This document shows positions 24,513 through 34,991 of a DNA stretch of 64,000 bases, piece after piece (positions within the stretch are counted from its first letter, which is position 1; every line of letters starts with the position of its first letter). The notes under the pieces are model-generated. The model saw nothing but the letters and a program-made list of their open reading frames with translations, searched no databases and had not been told where the DNA came from. Made by a program: the position numbers and the translations under genes. The DNA is from Pseudomonas mosselii (GTDB lineage Bacteria > Pseudomonadota > Gammaproteobacteria > Pseudomonadales > Pseudomonadaceae): the NCBI RefSeq assembly GCF_019823065.1, contig NZ_CP081966.1:2263501-2327500 (forward strand). Direction: 5' to 3'.

Positions 24513-24983
24513 ATGAGAGTTCTGTTCCTCTGCACCGCCAATAGCTGCCGCAGCATCCTGTCAGAAGCCGTGTTCAACCACCTGGCCCCGGCCGGTATGA
24601 AGGCCTACAGCGCCGGCAGCCAGCCCAAGGGCGAGGTACATCCGCTGTCCATCTCCGCGCTGCAGCGCGCCGGTATTTCCACCGATGGCCTCAGCAGCAA
24701 ATCCAGCAATGCACACGCCGAGCTGGCACCGGACTTCGTCATCACTGTCTGCGACAAGGCCGCCGGCGAAGCCTGTCCTGTGTTCTTCGGGCCGGCAGTA
24801 AAAGCCCATTGGGGGCTTTCCGATCCATCGGACCTGCAGGGTAGCGCCGCCAAATTGGATGCGGCTTTCGACACCACGCTTGAGCAGATCGAGCGACGTA
24901 TCACGGCATTCCTTGCACTGCCTTTTGAACAACTGGATGCCGGGCAGCTCAAGGTCGAGCTGGCCCGCATCGGAACGCTCTGA
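24513..24983 (+). CDS. arsC: Arsenate reductase ArsC (LMW-phosphatase family)
   Basis: This 156-aa reductase converts arsenate to arsenite for export. The phosphatase-like loop CTANSCRS starts at Cys7, and the later TVCDKAAGEACP block (about 82-93) holds further redox Cys residues used with thioredoxin or glutathione. It is followed at 18 bases by acr3, its export partner. Confidence 0.9.
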   Translation: MRVLFLCTANSCRSILSEAVFNHLAPAGMKAYSAGSQPKGEVHPLSISALQRAGISTDGLSSKSSNAHAELAPDFVITVCDKAAGEACPVFFGPAVKAHWGLSDPSDLQGSAAKLDAAFDTTLEQIERRITAFLALPFEQLDAGQLKVELARIGTL

Positions 24984-25001
24984 CGTTTAGGGAGATCCAC
25001 C

Positions 25002-26063
25002 ATGAGCAAAAGCCGACTTTCCTTCCTTGACCGTTACCTGACGGTCTGGATCTTTCTGGCCATGGGCCTCGGTATCGCCCTGGGCAGCTTGCTCCAGGGA
25101 TTGCCCGCGTGGCTGAACAGCCTGTCGGTAGGCTCGACAAACATCCCCATCGCGATTGGCCTCATCGTCATGATGTACCCGCCGCTGGCGAAGGTGAAAT
25201 ACGAGGAACTTCCTCAGGTTTTCAAGGACAAGCGCATCCTCGTGCTGTCGCTGGTCCAGAATTGGGTAATCGGCCCGGTACTGATGTTCGGGCTGGCAGT
25301 AGTGTTCCTTTCCGACAAGCCTGAGTACATGACTGGCCTGATCCTCATCGGCTTGGCGCGCTGTATCGCCATGGTGCTGGTGTGGAACCAGATCGCCGGT
25401 GGCAACAACCAGTACGTAGCGGGCCTGGTCGCCTTCAACAGCATTTTCCAGATCCTGTTCTTCAGCGTGTACGCCTGGATCTTCCTGGGCCTGCTGCCGC
25501 CGCTGTTTGGCCTTGAGGGGAGCGCCATCGAGACCAGCTTCCTCGACATCGCTCAGTCGGTGATGATCTATCTGGGCATCCCGTTCCTGGCCGGTTTCCT
25601 GACCCGCAAGATCCTGATCAGTAGCAAGGGTGAGACCTGGTACCAGGTGCGCTTCATTCCGAAGATCAGTCCGCTGACGCTCGTGGCGTTGCTGCTGACC
25701 ATCGTGGCCATGTTCAGCCTGAAGGGCGACATGGTGCTGCAGCTGCCGCTGGATGTGCTGCGCATCGCCATCCCGCTGACCATCTACTTCGTGGTGATGT
25801 TCTCCATCAGCTTCTGGATGGGCAAGCTGCTGGAGGCCGACTACCCGCGCACCACCGCGCTGGCGTTCACCGCAGCGAGCAACAACTTCGAACTGGCCAT
25901 TGCCGTGGCCATCGCCACCTTCGGCCTCGCATCGCCGGTTGCCTTTGCCACTGTCATCGGCCCCTTGGTGGAAGTGCCGGTGTTGATCTCGCTGGTGGGC
26001 GTGGCCTTGTGGCTCAAGCGCCGCTGGTTTGATCAGCCCTCTGGTGCCTTGTCTCAGGAGTAA
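25002..26063 (+). CDS. acr3: Acr3-family arsenite efflux permease
   Basis: This 353-aa inner-membrane protein has ten predicted helices. The conserved Cys in GLARCIAMV (about residue 127) and the Glu in GPLVEVPVL (about 325), both needed in characterised Acr3 pumps, are present. It exports As(III) using the proton gradient. GGGAG precedes the ATG. Downstream arsH begins 3 bases after the stop. Confidence 0.93.
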   Translation: MSKSRLSFLDRYLTVWIFLAMGLGIALGSLLQGLPAWLNSLSVGSTNIPIAIGLIVMMYPPLAKVKYEELPQVFKDKRILVLSLVQNWVIGPVLMFGLAVVFLSDKPEYMTGLILIGLARCIAMVLVWNQIAGGNNQYVAGLVAFNSIFQILFFSVYAWIFLGLLPPLFGLEGSAIETSFLDIAQSVMIYLGIPFLAGFLTRKILISSKGETWYQVRFIPKISPLTLVALLLTIVAMFSLKGDMVLQLPLDVLRIAIPLTIYFVVMFSISFWMGKLLEADYPRTTALAFTAASNNFELAIAVAIATFGLASPVAFATVIGPLVEVPVLISLVGVALWLKRRWFDQPSGALSQE

Positions 26064-26066
26064 ATC

Positions 26067-26783
26067 ATGACCGAACATCACATCCCCAACATCGACAACG
26101 ATCTGGTCGACCTGCCGACAGCAGACAAACTGGCAGTCGAGCAAAAGTCCACCCATAAGCCTCGCATCCTGCTGCTGTACGGCTCGACCCGCGAGCGCTC
26201 CTTCAGCCGTCTGCTGACAGAAGAAGCGGCACGCCTGCTGGAGCACTTCGGTGCGGAGACGCGGATCTTCAATCCCTCCGGCCTGCCACTGGCGGATGAC
26301 GTGCCCGATGACCACCCCATGGTCAAGGAACTGCGTGAGCTGGTGCTGTGGTCGGAAGGCATGGTCTGGTGCTCGCCTGAGCGCCACGGCGCGATGACTG
26401 GTGTGTTCAAGTCGCAGATCGACTGGATTCCACTGAGCATGGGCGCCGTGCGCCCAACGCAGGGCAAGACCCTCGCGGTGATGCAGGTCTGCGGCGGCTC
26501 GCAGTCGTTCAACGTGGTCAACCAGCTGCGCGTCCTCGGCCGCTGGATGCGCATGTTCACCATCCCCAACCAGTCGTCCGTACCCAAGGCCTACCTGGAG
26601 TTCGACGAGGCCGGCCGCATGAAGCCCTCGGCGTACTACGACCGTGTTGTCGACGTGATGGAAGAGCTGGTGAAGTTCACCCTGCTGCTTCGTGATCGCT
26701 CCGACTACCTGGTCGATCGCTACTCCGAACGTAAAGAGTCGGCTGAAGAGCTATCCAAACGCGTTAATCAACGATCCATCTGA
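26067..26783 (+). CDS. arsH: ArsH NADPH-FMN oxidoreductase
   Basis: This 238-aa flavodoxin-fold protein has the FMN phosphate loop [10 protein letters not shown] (about 34-43) and the [10 protein letters not shown] block (about 108-117) characteristic of ArsH. ArsH oxidises trivalent organoarsenicals to less toxic pentavalent forms. It is cotranscribed with acr3. Confidence 0.92.
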   Translation: MTEHHIPNIDNDLVDLPTADKLAVEQKSTHKPRILLLYGSTRERSFSRLLTEEAARLLEHFGAETRIFNPSGLPLADDVPDDHPMVKELRELVLWSEGMVWCSPERHGAMTGVFKSQIDWIPLSMGAVRPTQGKTLAVMQVCGGSQSFNVVNQLRVLGRWMRMFTIPNQSSVPKAYLEFDEAGRMKPSAYYDRVVDVMEELVKFTLLLRDRSDYLVDRYSERKESAEELSKRVNQRSI

Positions 26784-26795
26784 GGCTTTCTGAGC

Positions 26796-27299
26796 ATGCA
26801 ACTGCACCCGTACTCCGTGTTGGCGACTCCTGAGCTGATCGGCCAGCTGATCTTCACACCGTGCCCTGGTACCAAGGACACCTCGGTATCCCAAGCGCTG
26901 GCAACGCTGCGCGAAGCCGGTGCGAGTGCACTGGTCACCCTGATGCCGAGTGAAGAGCTGCTGCAGAACGAGATCGACCTGCTGCCCGAGGAGTGCCAAC
27001 TGCTCGGCCTCGAATGGTTCCACCTGCCGGTAGAGGACGACCAGGCACCCGGCGAACCCTTTGCTGCCGCCTGGGAGATCCACGGGGACCGCCTGAAAGC
27101 GTTGGTGATGACTGGCAAGACGATCGCCATTCACTGCAAAGGCGGCTCCGGCCGCACCGGGCTGTTTGCGGCCCGCCTGATGATCGAGTGCGGCATTCCC
27201 GTGCAGGAAGCTGTTGCTCAGGTCCAGGCCCTGCGCCCACGTGCGATTCGGAACCCTGCGCACGTCGACTACATCAACCTGTTCGCCAATACCCTCTGA
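26796..27299 (+). CDS. ArsJ-linked dual-specificity/tyrosine phosphatase-like protein
   Basis: This 167-aa protein carries the Cys-phosphatase loop HCKGGSGRTG (about 110-119) with the catalytic Cys and Arg. It occupies the usual place between arsH and the GAPDH/arsJ pair. It may dephosphorylate or act on a phospho- or arseno-sugar in this pathway, which is inference from linkage. Confidence 0.8.
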   Translation: MQLHPYSVLATPELIGQLIFTPCPGTKDTSVSQALATLREAGASALVTLMPSEELLQNEIDLLPEECQLLGLEWFHLPVEDDQAPGEPFAAAWEIHGDRLKALVMTGKTIAIHCKGGSGRTGLFAARLMIECGIPVQEAVAQVQALRPRAIRNPAHVDYINLFANTL

Positions 27300-27331
27300 C
27301 CGTCCGCTGACGGCTACGCGAGAACAACACC

Positions 27332-28336
27332 ATGGCAATCAAAGTAGGCATCAATGGGTTTGGCCGCATCGGTCGCTTGGCGCTGCGCGCGTCTTGGGAC
27401 TGGCCAGAGTTCGAGTTTGTGCAGATCAATGATCCGGCCGGAGACGCCGAGACCCATGCCCACCTGATTAACTTCGACTCGGTCCACGGCCGCTGGCACC
27501 GTGAAGCCCATGCTGAGGGCAGTATGGTGGTGATCGACGGCAAGCGCATTCAGGTCACCGCGAACAAGACCATCGCCGACACCGACTGGTCGGGCTGCGA
27601 CCTGGTCATCGAGGCCAGCGGCAAGATGAAATCGGTAGCCGAGCTCCAGGCCTATCTGGATCAGGGCGTCAAACGCGTGGTGGTCTGCGCTCCCGTGAAG
27701 GAGAAAGGCGCACTGAACGTGGTGATGGGCGTCAACCAGCACCTGTTCGACCCGGCGCAGCACCGCATCGTTACCGCCGCCTCTTGCACTACCAACTGCC
27801 TGGCCCCGGTGGTCAAGGTGATTCACGAGAACCTGGGCATCCGCCACGGATCGATCACCACCATCCACGACCTCACCAACACTCAGAGCATCCTCGATAC
27901 GCCTCACAAGGACCTGCGCCGCGCCCGTGCCTCGGGCATGAGCCTGATCCCGACCACCACGGGCTCGGCCACCGCAATCGCCGAGATCTTCCCCGAGCTG
28001 CGTGGCAAGCTGAATGGTCACGCCGTGCGTGTACCGCTGGCCAACGCCTCGCTGACCGACTGTGTGTTCGAAGTTGAGCGTGAGACGACGGCTGAGGAGG
28101 TCAACGCGCTGCTGAAGGCGGCGGCCGAAGGACCGCTGAAAGACATCCTGGGCTACGAAGAACGCCCCCTGGTGTCCATCGACTACCGCACCGATCCGCG
28201 CTCCTCGATCATCGACGCGCTGTCGACCTTGGTGGTCAATGGCACACAGGTGAAGATCTACGCCTGGTACGACAATGAGTGGGGCTATGCCAACCGTGCA
28301 GTTGAACTGGCCCGCCTGGTCGGCGCAGCGGAGTAA
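27332..28336 (+). CDS. Glyceraldehyde-3-phosphate dehydrogenase of the ArsJ pathway
   Basis: This 334-aa GAPDH has an N-terminal NAD motif [10 protein letters not shown] (about 7-16) and the active site SCTTNC (about 150-155). In ars operons with arsJ it forms 1-arseno-3-phosphoglycerate from arsenate and glyceraldehyde-3-phosphate. This provides resistance to As(V) without reduction. It is 10 bases upstream of arsJ. Confidence 0.92.
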   Translation: MAIKVGINGFGRIGRLALRASWDWPEFEFVQINDPAGDAETHAHLINFDSVHGRWHREAHAEGSMVVIDGKRIQVTANKTIADTDWSGCDLVIEASGKMKSVAELQAYLDQGVKRVVVCAPVKEKGALNVVMGVNQHLFDPAQHRIVTAASCTTNCLAPVVKVIHENLGIRHGSITTIHDLTNTQSILDTPHKDLRRARASGMSLIPTTTGSATAIAEIFPELRGKLNGHAVRVPLANASLTDCVFEVERETTAEEVNALLKAAAEGPLKDILGYEERPLVSIDYRTDPRSSIIDALSTLVVNGTQVKIYAWYDNEWGYANRAVELARLVGAAE

Positions 28337-28345
28337 ATAGCGATC

Positions 28346-29578
28346 ATGAAGGCGTTGTCAGCCCTGTCTGCGGAGGTGCGTCAGTACCTGCTGGTTACCG
28401 GCAATTACTGGGCCTTCACCCTCACCGACGGCGCATTGCGTATGTTGGTGGTACTGCATTTCCATTCGCTGGGCTACACACCGCTGCAGATCGCCGCGTT
28501 GTTCCTGTTCTACGAAGTGTTCGGCGTGATCACCAACCTGGTGGGTGGCTACCTCGGCGCCCGCCTGGGACTCAACCGCACCATGAACATCGGCTTGGGC
28601 ATGCAGGTCTTTGCGCTTGTGATGCTCACAGTGCCGGCAGACTGGCTGACGGTGCAGTGGGTGATGGCCGCCCAGGCACTGTCCGGCATCGCCAAGGACC
28701 TGAACAAGATGAGCGCCAAGAGCTCCATCAAGCTCTTGGTACCGGGCAGCCAACAGGGGACGCTCTACAAATGGGTGGCCATCCTGACGGGCTCGAAGAA
28801 CGCGCTCAAAGGTGTGGGCTTTTTCCTCGGCGGAGCACTGCTCGCGTTGCTCGGCTTCACCCTGGCGGTGCTGGCCATGGCGGCAGTACTGGCTCTGATC
28901 TGGATTGGCAGTCTGGTGTTGCTGAAAAAGGACTTGGGCAAAGCCAGGGCCAAACCCAAGTTCCGCGACATGCTGTCCAAGAGCCGAGCCATCAACATCC
29001 TCTCGGCCGCACGGCTGTTTCTCTTCGGTGCCCGAGACGTCTGGTTCGTCGTGGCGCTGCCGGTGTACCTGAGCACCGCGTTTGGCTGGGACTTCTGGCT
29101 GGTCGGCGGCTTCCTCGCCGCGTGGATCATTGGCTACGGCATCGTCCAGTCGTTTGCTCCTCACATCACCGGCAAGAAGCGTGGTCATGTGCCCGACGGC
29201 CGAGCGGCCTTCATTTGGGCTCTCGCCCTGGCCGGACTGCCTGCGCTTATTGCCGTGGGCCTATCAGCAGGCTGGTCGGCGCAGGTGGTGTTGCTTGGTG
29301 GGCTGATGCTGTTCGGCGTGCTGTTCGCGGTGAACTCCTCGTTGCACAGCTACCTGATTGTCAACTATGCCAAGGAAGATGGGGTCTCGCTGGACGTAGG
29401 CTTCTACTACATGTCCAACGCCTTGGGGCGGCTGGTCGGGACACTGCTGTCAGGCTGGGTGTTCCAAGCTTACGGTTTGCAGGCCTGCCTGTGGGTTTCC
29501 AGCATTTTCGTACTGGCTGCTGCGCTCATCTCGATCGGGTTGCCCAGACATATCGAGATGGCTCAGCAGACCCACTGA
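28346..29578 (+). CDS. arsJ: ArsJ organoarsenical efflux permease (MFS)
   Basis: This 410-aa major-facilitator protein has about 12 membrane segments. Position directly after a GAPDH gene and the N-terminal pattern YWAFTLTDGALRML identify ArsJ, which exports 1-arseno-3-phosphoglycerate; the product then breaks down outside the cell. Last gene of the operon. Confidence 0.92.
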   Translation: MKALSALSAEVRQYLLVTGNYWAFTLTDGALRMLVVLHFHSLGYTPLQIAALFLFYEVFGVITNLVGGYLGARLGLNRTMNIGLGMQVFALVMLTVPADWLTVQWVMAAQALSGIAKDLNKMSAKSSIKLLVPGSQQGTLYKWVAILTGSKNALKGVGFFLGGALLALLGFTLAVLAMAAVLALIWIGSLVLLKKDLGKARAKPKFRDMLSKSRAINILSAARLFLFGARDVWFVVALPVYLSTAFGWDFWLVGGFLAAWIIGYGIVQSFAPHITGKKRGHVPDGRAAFIWALALAGLPALIAVGLSAGWSAQVVLLGGLMLFGVLFAVNSSLHSYLIVNYAKEDGVSLDVGFYYMSNALGRLVGTLLSGWVFQAYGLQACLWVSSIFVLAAALISIGLPRHIEMAQQTH

Positions 29579-29592
29579 GCACAGGGTAAGAA

Positions 29593-29612
29593 CGGAGGCA
29601 CTCAAGCCTCCG
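29593..29612. terminator. Bidirectional terminator after arsJ
   Basis: The stem CGGAGGC / GCCTCCG (29593-29599 and 29606-29612) with a 6-base loop is followed by CTTTC. It overlaps the end of the opposing monooxygenase remnant. Confidence 0.6.
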
Positions 29613-30302
29613 CTTTCACCAGAAACTGCTCGATCTCAGCGACAGTGCTTCTGGCTGTGCGGGTCAACCCGATCAAGGTGGCGGATGCAGAGCCTGTCCA
29701 CTCGCCATAACCCACCAGCCATAGGCCTGGCGCATTCACTGCACGTGTACCTGAAACTTCGACGCGATCGTCACCAGTGACTACCCCGAGGCTCGCCAAG
29801 TGCCCCAGCGCCGACTTGAATCCGGTGCACCAAATCACAGCATCGACTGCGGTCTCCGAGCCGTCTGCCCAGACCATTCCGTCGGGGGTGAAGCGAACGA
29901 AAGGCCTCACTGCATGAAGAACGTCTCGCTTACGCGCCTCGACCACAGGCGGGACCATCACGGTATCGCCCAGCCCACCGACTGGCTGCTCAATCACACG
30001 GCCCTCCATCTGCGCTTTCCAGCGCTCTGTCGCCCGTTCGAACAACACTCGACCATCCACATCATCCGGCAGGAAGAGTGGCTCGGTGGGCGTTACCCAG
30101 GTCGCATCCGCTACATGGGACACCTCTGCGAGATCTGTGCCCCAGAGTTTCCGCCACCGACGACCAGTACTCGCTTACCCGAGAACGACTGCGGCTCAAC
30201 ATAGTGAGCTGAATGCAACTGCTGGCCACGGAACAGCTCGGCACCGGGATAAGCAGGGATATTGGGGTTGCTCCAGGTGCCGGTGGCACTGACCACTGCT
30301 TT
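29602..30302 (-). pseudogene. 3' part of a second flavin monooxygenase gene, frameshifted and cut by IS66
   Basis: Two frames together encode the C-terminal two-thirds of an ArsO-like FAD monooxygenase. One reads SATGTWSNP and [11 protein letters not shown]; the other continues [11 protein letters not shown] to the natural end. A one-base deletion near 30135 separates them. The upstream part lies beyond the IS66 insertion (32371-32490), in the same frame across the target duplication. Confidence 0.75.
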
Positions 30303-30385
30303 GTATGCGCTCCATAGACCCCATCTTCAACTGACCTCTCCGTATCCCGGATGCTGGGCTCCCTATTTTCCCGTGGAGTTCCGTC

Positions 30386-30745
30386 ATGATGCGTCCCGAC
30401 GCCAAAGTGCAGAAGGTCTATCTCTACCCAAAGCCCGTCGACTTCCGCAAATCCATCAACGGACTGGCCGCGCTGGTCGAGCTGGACATCAAGGTGGAGG
30501 TGTTCAACCCGGTGCTGTTCGTGTTCCTCAATCGCACGCGCAGCCAGGTCAAGATTCTCTACTGGGAGCGCAATGGCTTCTGCCTGTGGCTCAAGCGACT
30601 GGAAGCCGAGCGTTTCAAGACCAAACCCGATGCGGGTGACGAAGCCATCGAACTGACGGTCGACGAACTGAACTGGCTGCTCGACGGCATCGACCTGTGG
30701 CGCAACCGTCCGCACCAGATACTGACGCCGCGCTTCGTAACCTGA
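30386..30745 (+). CDS. tnpB: IS66 TnpB accessory protein
   Basis: This 119-aa IS66 Orf2 protein has the typical KVYLYPKPVDFRKSI start and RSQVKILYWERNGF block. It is needed with TnpC for transposition in this family. It ends 19 bases before the transposase. Confidence 0.93.
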   Translation: MMRPDAKVQKVYLYPKPVDFRKSINGLAALVELDIKVEVFNPVLFVFLNRTRSQVKILYWERNGFCLWLKRLEAERFKTKPDAGDEAIELTVDELNWLLDGIDLWRNRPHQILTPRFVT

Positions 30746-30764
30746 GCCGGTATAATCCACGGCC

Positions 30765-32330
30765 ATGATCGCCGTGCCCGAATCTCTTCCTGACGACCCA
30801 ATCCTGCTGAAGCATTTACTGCTGCTGGCCAGTGAACAGGCGGCGGCGAAAGATGCTCGCATAGAACAACTTCAAGAACAGGTCGCCTTGCTGCGCCACA
30901 AGCTGTTCTCGCCCAAGTCCGAGCGCAGCTCTGAAGACGCCGACTCACCGCAGTTGGCCATGTTCAACGAGGTCGAAGAGCTGATCGAAGCGCCGGCCGC
31001 CGAGCCAGTCGAAGCCGAAGCCGAAGCCGAAGCCGAAGAAGTCGTTGCGCCGGTCAAGCGCCGTGGCAAACGCAAGCCGCTGCCGGCCAACCTGCCGCGC
31101 GTGGAAGTCATCCATGAGCTACCCGAGCATGAGCGCGCCTGCGCCTGTGGTGCCTGCAAGCAGGTGATCGGCGAGGAGACCAGCGAGCAGCTGGAGATCA
31201 TCCCGATGCAGGTGCGGGTCATCCGCCACATCCGCAAGACCTATGCCTGCAAGGCCTGTGAAACCGCGCCGGTCACCGCCGATAAACCGGCACAACTGAT
31301 CGAGAAGAGCCTGGCCAGCCCCAGCGTGCTGGCGATGCTGCTGACCACCAAGTACGCCGACGGCATTCCGCTGTACCGCTTCGAAAAGATGCTCAGCCGC
31401 CACGGCGTCGACATCCCACGGCAGACCCTGGCGCGTTGGGTGATCCAAAGTGGCGAGCAACTGCAACCGTTGCTCAACCTGATGCGCGACAAACTGTTCG
31501 AATACCCCGTGCTGCACTGCGACGAAACGCGCTTACAGGTGCTGCATGAACCGGGGCGCGACCCCTCGGCACAATCCTGGATGTGGGTGCAAAGCGGTGG
31601 GCCGCCGGACAAGCCGGTGATCCTTTTCGACTACACAGCCAGCCGCGCGCAGGAGGTGCCGCTACGCCTGCTCGATGGCTACCGCGGCTACCTGATGACC
31701 GACGACTACGCCGGCTACAACGCCGTGGCTGCACGCGACGGCATCGAACGCCTGGGCTGCTGGGCGCATGCGCGACGCAAGTTCGTCGAAGCCCAAAAGG
31801 TGCAGCCCAAGGGCAAGACTGGGCGTGCCGACGTGGCGCTGAGCCTGATCAACAAGCTCTACGGCATCGAGCGTGACCTGAAGGACGCTGACCATAGCGA
31901 ACGCCTCGACGTCCGCCAGCAACGCAGCCAGCCCCTGATCGACCAACTCAAGGCCTGGCTGGACAAAACCCAACCGCAGGTCGCTGGGCAGACGGCCCTG
32001 GGCAAGGCGGTAAACTACTTGGCCAGAAACTGGAGCAGGCTGGTGCGCTACATCGAAGGCGGGCATCTACCGATCGACAACAACCGCGCCGAGAACGCCA
32101 TCCGTCCCTTCGTCATCGGCCGCAAGAACTGGCTGTTCAGCGACACGCCGAAAGGCGCTACCGCCAGCGCGCAGATCTACAGCCTGATCGAAACTGCCAA
32201 AGCCAACGGGCAAGAGCCTTACGCCTGGTTGCGCCACATCCTTGAACGCCTGCCAGCGGCGAGCCGCGTCGAGGATTACGAAGCGCTGCTGCCGTGGAAC
32301 TGCTCGCCAGCTTCTGCCTCTGCTTCCTGA
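30765..32330 (+). CDS. tnpC: IS66 transposase TnpC
   Basis: This 521-aa DDE transposase has an N-terminal leucine-zipper-like helix, an acidic spacer with tandem Glu-Ala repeats (about residues 82-94), a zinc-binding Cys cluster (ACACGAC), and a catalytic core with HCDETRLQV and DDYAGYN, ending with [10 protein letters not shown]. It appears intact. Confidence 0.94.
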   Translation: MIAVPESLPDDPILLKHLLLLASEQAAAKDARIEQLQEQVALLRHKLFSPKSERSSEDADSPQLAMFNEVEELIEAPAAEPVEAEAEAEAEEVVAPVKRRGKRKPLPANLPRVEVIHELPEHERACACGACKQVIGEETSEQLEIIPMQVRVIRHIRKTYACKACETAPVTADKPAQLIEKSLASPSVLAMLLTTKYADGIPLYRFEKMLSRHGVDIPRQTLARWVIQSGEQLQPLLNLMRDKLFEYPVLHCDETRLQVLHEPGRDPSAQSWMWVQSGGPPDKPVILFDYTASRAQEVPLRLLDGYRGYLMTDDYAGYNAVAARDGIERLGCWAHARRKFVEAQKVQPKGKTGRADVALSLINKLYGIERDLKDADHSERLDVRQQRSQPLIDQLKAWLDKTQPQVAGQTALGKAVNYLARNWSRLVRYIEGGHLPIDNNRAENAIRPFVIGRKNWLFSDTPKGATASAQIYSLIETAKANGQEPYAWLRHILERLPAASRVEDYEALLPWNCSPASASAS

Positions 32331-32370
32331 AAAAAACCGTCCGCCAGGACGGGGTTCATGGAGCGGTTAC

Positions 32371-32490
32371 ACTGCTTTAGCATCCCAGTACCCGCGCTCG
32401 GAATGGACACGCAATGTACCGCCCAGGCGCTCGACGGAGGTGACCCGTACTGGCCGCTCAATAGGGAACTGATAGGTAAGCGGGCGGTAG
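32371..32490 (-). pseudogene. 5'-side remnant of the second flavin monooxygenase
   Basis: This is read leftward as RPLTYQFPIERPVRVTSVERL and then YWDAKAV, which joins in frame to VSATGTW on the other side of the IS66 element. The N-terminal FAD-binding part (GxGxxG) is missing, so the gene was already truncated here. The sequence from about 32500 to 32587 is unrelated. Confidence 0.65.
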
Positions 32491-32587
32491 TCACACCTTT
32501 TTTGAGAGGTATCCGGTTGTGTGGTGACTATGCGACTGTTGCTGGACATGATGCGGCCCAGGCTCTGTGAGCTTGGGCCGCTGGTCG

Positions 32588-33088
32588 TCACTTGTAAGCA
32601 CCAGCCGAATAAATCAGCTCGTAGCTGTGGCTATAGATTTCCAGGATGTTTCCGAACGGGTCTTCCATGTAGACCATGCGGTATGGCTTCTCCCCAGGGT
32701 AATACTCACGCACAGGCATGCGTTGCTTGCCACCAGCGGCAACAATCTTGGCTGCCAAGCCTTCAACATCCGGATCTTGGACGCAGAAGTGGAAGATGCC
32801 GGTCTTCCAGTATTCAAAATTATTCTGAGGCTTTTCGGCGTTACGGAACTCAAAAATTTCCACGCCGATCCGATCACCCGTGGACATGTGAGCGATACGC
32901 AAGGAGCTCCAGCCGGCACCAAACACATCCGTACACATGACGCCTATAGCTGAGTCGTCCTCGGTGATCGTAGTCGGGGGCATGATCAAGTACCAACCCA
33001 TGACTTCAGTGTAGAACTTCACCGCAGCGTCCAGATCGGTTACCGACAAGCCTAAGTGGGAGAAGCTACGTGGGTAAACTGATGACAT
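32588..33088 (-). CDS. VOC-family (glyoxalase/dioxygenase-like) protein
   Basis: This 166-aa vicinal-oxygen-chelate protein has two beta-alpha-beta-beta-beta modules: FSHLGLSVTDLDAAVKFY at the start and FHFCVQDPDV then MEDPFGNILEIYS later. Putative metal ligands are His11, His102 and Glu153. The substrate is unknown. It is divergent from a LysR gene, its likely regulator, and sits in mobile DNA between IS elements. Confidence 0.8.
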   Translation of the reverse strand: MSSVYPRSFSHLGLSVTDLDAAVKFYTEVMGWYLIMPPTTITEDDSAIGVMCTDVFGAGWSSLRIAHMSTGDRIGVEIFEFRNAEKPQNNFEYWKTGIFHFCVQDPDVEGLAAKIVAAGGKQRMPVREYYPGEKPYRMVYMEDPFGNILEIYSHSYELIYSAGAYK

Positions 33089-33139
33089 AACCTGTACCTC
33101 TTCATCGTTGGTGAGGTGGCCAGTCTAGGAAGGCGGAGC

Positions 33140-33166
33140 CATAATGAAAATGATCATCAGATTATG
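33140..33166. promoter_or_regulatory. Candidate LysR-type operator
   Basis: An inverted repeat CATAAT-N15-ATTATG, with TGATCA near its centre, lies between the divergent VOC and LysR genes. It contains the T-N11-A layout typical of LysR boxes. Confidence 0.5.
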
Positions 33167-33185
33167 GTAGTGATAAGAGATTGTT

Positions 33186-34061
33186 ATGCTAAATCCACAA
33201 TGGCTGAGAACCTTCGCTGCTCTGATCGAACAGGGTAACTTTACTCGCTGCGCTGAGCACCTAGACCTGACGCAGGCCGCTGTCAGCCAGCATGTGCTGA
33301 AGCTCGAGGAAAGGCTTGGCCCGTTATTGATACGCCGCCCGCGCCAGCTCGAACTAACACCTGCTGGGCGAGCGCTGGTGAGCTACTGCGAGGAGGTTGG
33401 CGCAGCCGATCAGCGCCTGTATCAACGCTTGTCCGAGCATGATGACAAGCACGGAGACGTCGGGTTGATCTGTCCCGGCAGCATTGGACTGGTGCTGTAC
33501 CCCATGCTGTTGACCGTTCAGCAGACGCATCCTGGCCTAGTTATTCGACAACGCTTTGCCCCTGATAAGGAGGTACTCGAAGCCGTACTGGATAATCGAT
33601 TCGAGTTAGGCCTTGTCACGTTCAAGCCCGACGATCCGCGCTTGTGCGTGAGTCGCTTCACCGAGGAGCCACTGGAGCTGATCGCACCTGCCTCAGAGCG
33701 AGTCGAAGGTTGGGAGGATCTGAGACGCATAGGCTTCATCGATCACCCTGATGGTCGCGCGATGGGCAGTCGACTGCTCAGTCGTTACTACCCTGATGAG
33801 TCGGGCATCGGCAGTCTTCCCTGTCGTGGCTTTACCAACCAGATTGGTCTGATTCTTGAGCCTGTTGCGCGAGGGTTAGGCTTTACGGTGCTACCGCGCT
33901 ATGCACGGTTGGCGTTTCAACGACCGGAAAGTATCCAGGTAATTAAGGGGCCACGATTAGTCGAGGACACGCTATGGTTGATACACCGCTCAGAATGGCC
34001 TCTATCTACTCGGGCAGAGCTGGTCGTTCAAAAACTGAAGACTCAGATTAAAGAGATGTAA
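33186..34061 (+). CDS. LysR-family transcriptional regulator
   Basis: This 291-aa regulator has an N-terminal winged HTH (residues 3-60, with GNFTRCAEHLDLTQAAVSQH) and a periplasmic-binding-like effector domain. It resembles the ArgP/short LysR group in its HTH. It probably controls the divergent VOC gene through the repeat at 33140. Confidence 0.85.
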   Translation: MLNPQWLRTFAALIEQGNFTRCAEHLDLTQAAVSQHVLKLEERLGPLLIRRPRQLELTPAGRALVSYCEEVGAADQRLYQRLSEHDDKHGDVGLICPGSIGLVLYPMLLTVQQTHPGLVIRQRFAPDKEVLEAVLDNRFELGLVTFKPDDPRLCVSRFTEEPLELIAPASERVEGWEDLRRIGFIDHPDGRAMGSRLLSRYYPDESGIGSLPCRGFTNQIGLILEPVARGLGFTVLPRYARLAFQRPESIQVIKGPRLVEDTLWLIHRSEWPLSTRAELVVQKLKTQIKEM

Positions 34062-34104
34062 GCGCGGAACTCCTACTAGCAAACATTTTTCCATGAATCA
34101 CAAA

Positions 34105-34989
34105 TTAGCGATGTGTCCACTGATGCGGTAGCAACAGATCGATTTCACTAGCCCGCTGCGTAGGCAGCCGTGTCAGCACATTATTGAGGTATGCATACGG
34201 ATCATGCCCATTCATACGCGCCGACTGGATCAGACGCATGATTGCCGCAGCCCGTTTGCCACTGCGCAGCGACCCGGTAAACAACCAGTTCGAGCGACCG
34301 AGTGCCCATGGCCGTATCTGGTTTTCGACCTGATTGTTGTCGATGGGCACAGCCCTATCGTCCAGGTAGCGCGTCAGCGCTACCCAGCGTTTCAGGCTGT
34401 AATCGAGGGCTTTGGCCGTGGCTGATCCGTTGGGCACCAGATCGCGCTGGGCCAACATCCACTCATGCAGTGTGCTGCTGATCGGTACCGCCATTTCCTG
34501 GCGTATTCGCCAACGGTCTTCGTTGCTCAAATCCCGAGCCTGGCGTTCAACCTCGTATAAACCGCCAATCGAGTGCAGCGCCTGTTCGGCCAGCTGACTT
34601 TTATTCGCGACATGCAGGTCGAAGAACTTGCGGCGAGCATGAGCCATGCAGCCGCTTTCAGTGATGCCTTGCTCAAAACCGGCTTTGTAGCCCGCGAAGT
34701 CATCGCAGACCAACTTGCCGTTCCAAGAGTCCAGGAAGTTGCGCGCATGTTCGCCTGCGCGGCTTGGGCTGAAGTCATACACCACCGCATTAAGCGCCGA
34801 AAACGGCGTCGTGCTGTAGGCCCAGACATAGGCCCGGTGGGTTTTCTTCTCGCCCGGCGCAAGCATTTGTACCGGTGTTTCATCGGCGTTGATCACGCCC
34901 TGGCTCAGCACCGCTTCACGCAGTGCATCGACCAGTGGCTGGAGTTGCACGCCAGTTTGCCCCGCCTGTTCAGGATGGCTACCCCTCAT
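34105..34989 (-). pseudogene. IS66-family transposase, N-terminally truncated
   Basis: The 294-aa frame corresponds to the C-terminal catalytic part of an IS66 TnpC (INADETPVQML, CDDFAGYKAG, NNQVENQIRPWALG). The N-terminal 200 residues are missing, replaced by another IS remnant. It is not the same element as the intact IS66 copy. Confidence 0.8.
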
Positions 34990-34991
34990 GC

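Larger units (their letters stand above)
30303..32370. mobile_element. IS66-family insertion sequence with tnpB and tnpC
   Basis: Imperfect terminal inverted repeats are visible: left GTATGCGCTCCATAGACCCC from 30304, right (reversed) GTAACCGCTCCATGAACCCC ending at 32370. The 8-bp target duplication ACTGCTTT is at 30295-30302 and 32371-32378, so one extra T belongs to the left end. A tnpA gene is not seen; the element carries only tnpB and tnpC. It splits the second monooxygenase gene. Confidence 0.88.

Noticed and set aside
24987..26387. 466-aa minus-strand frame over acr3 and arsH
   Set aside because: Its His/Gln/Asp-rich composition is typical of antisense of GC-rich genes; acr3 and arsH on the plus strand are certain.
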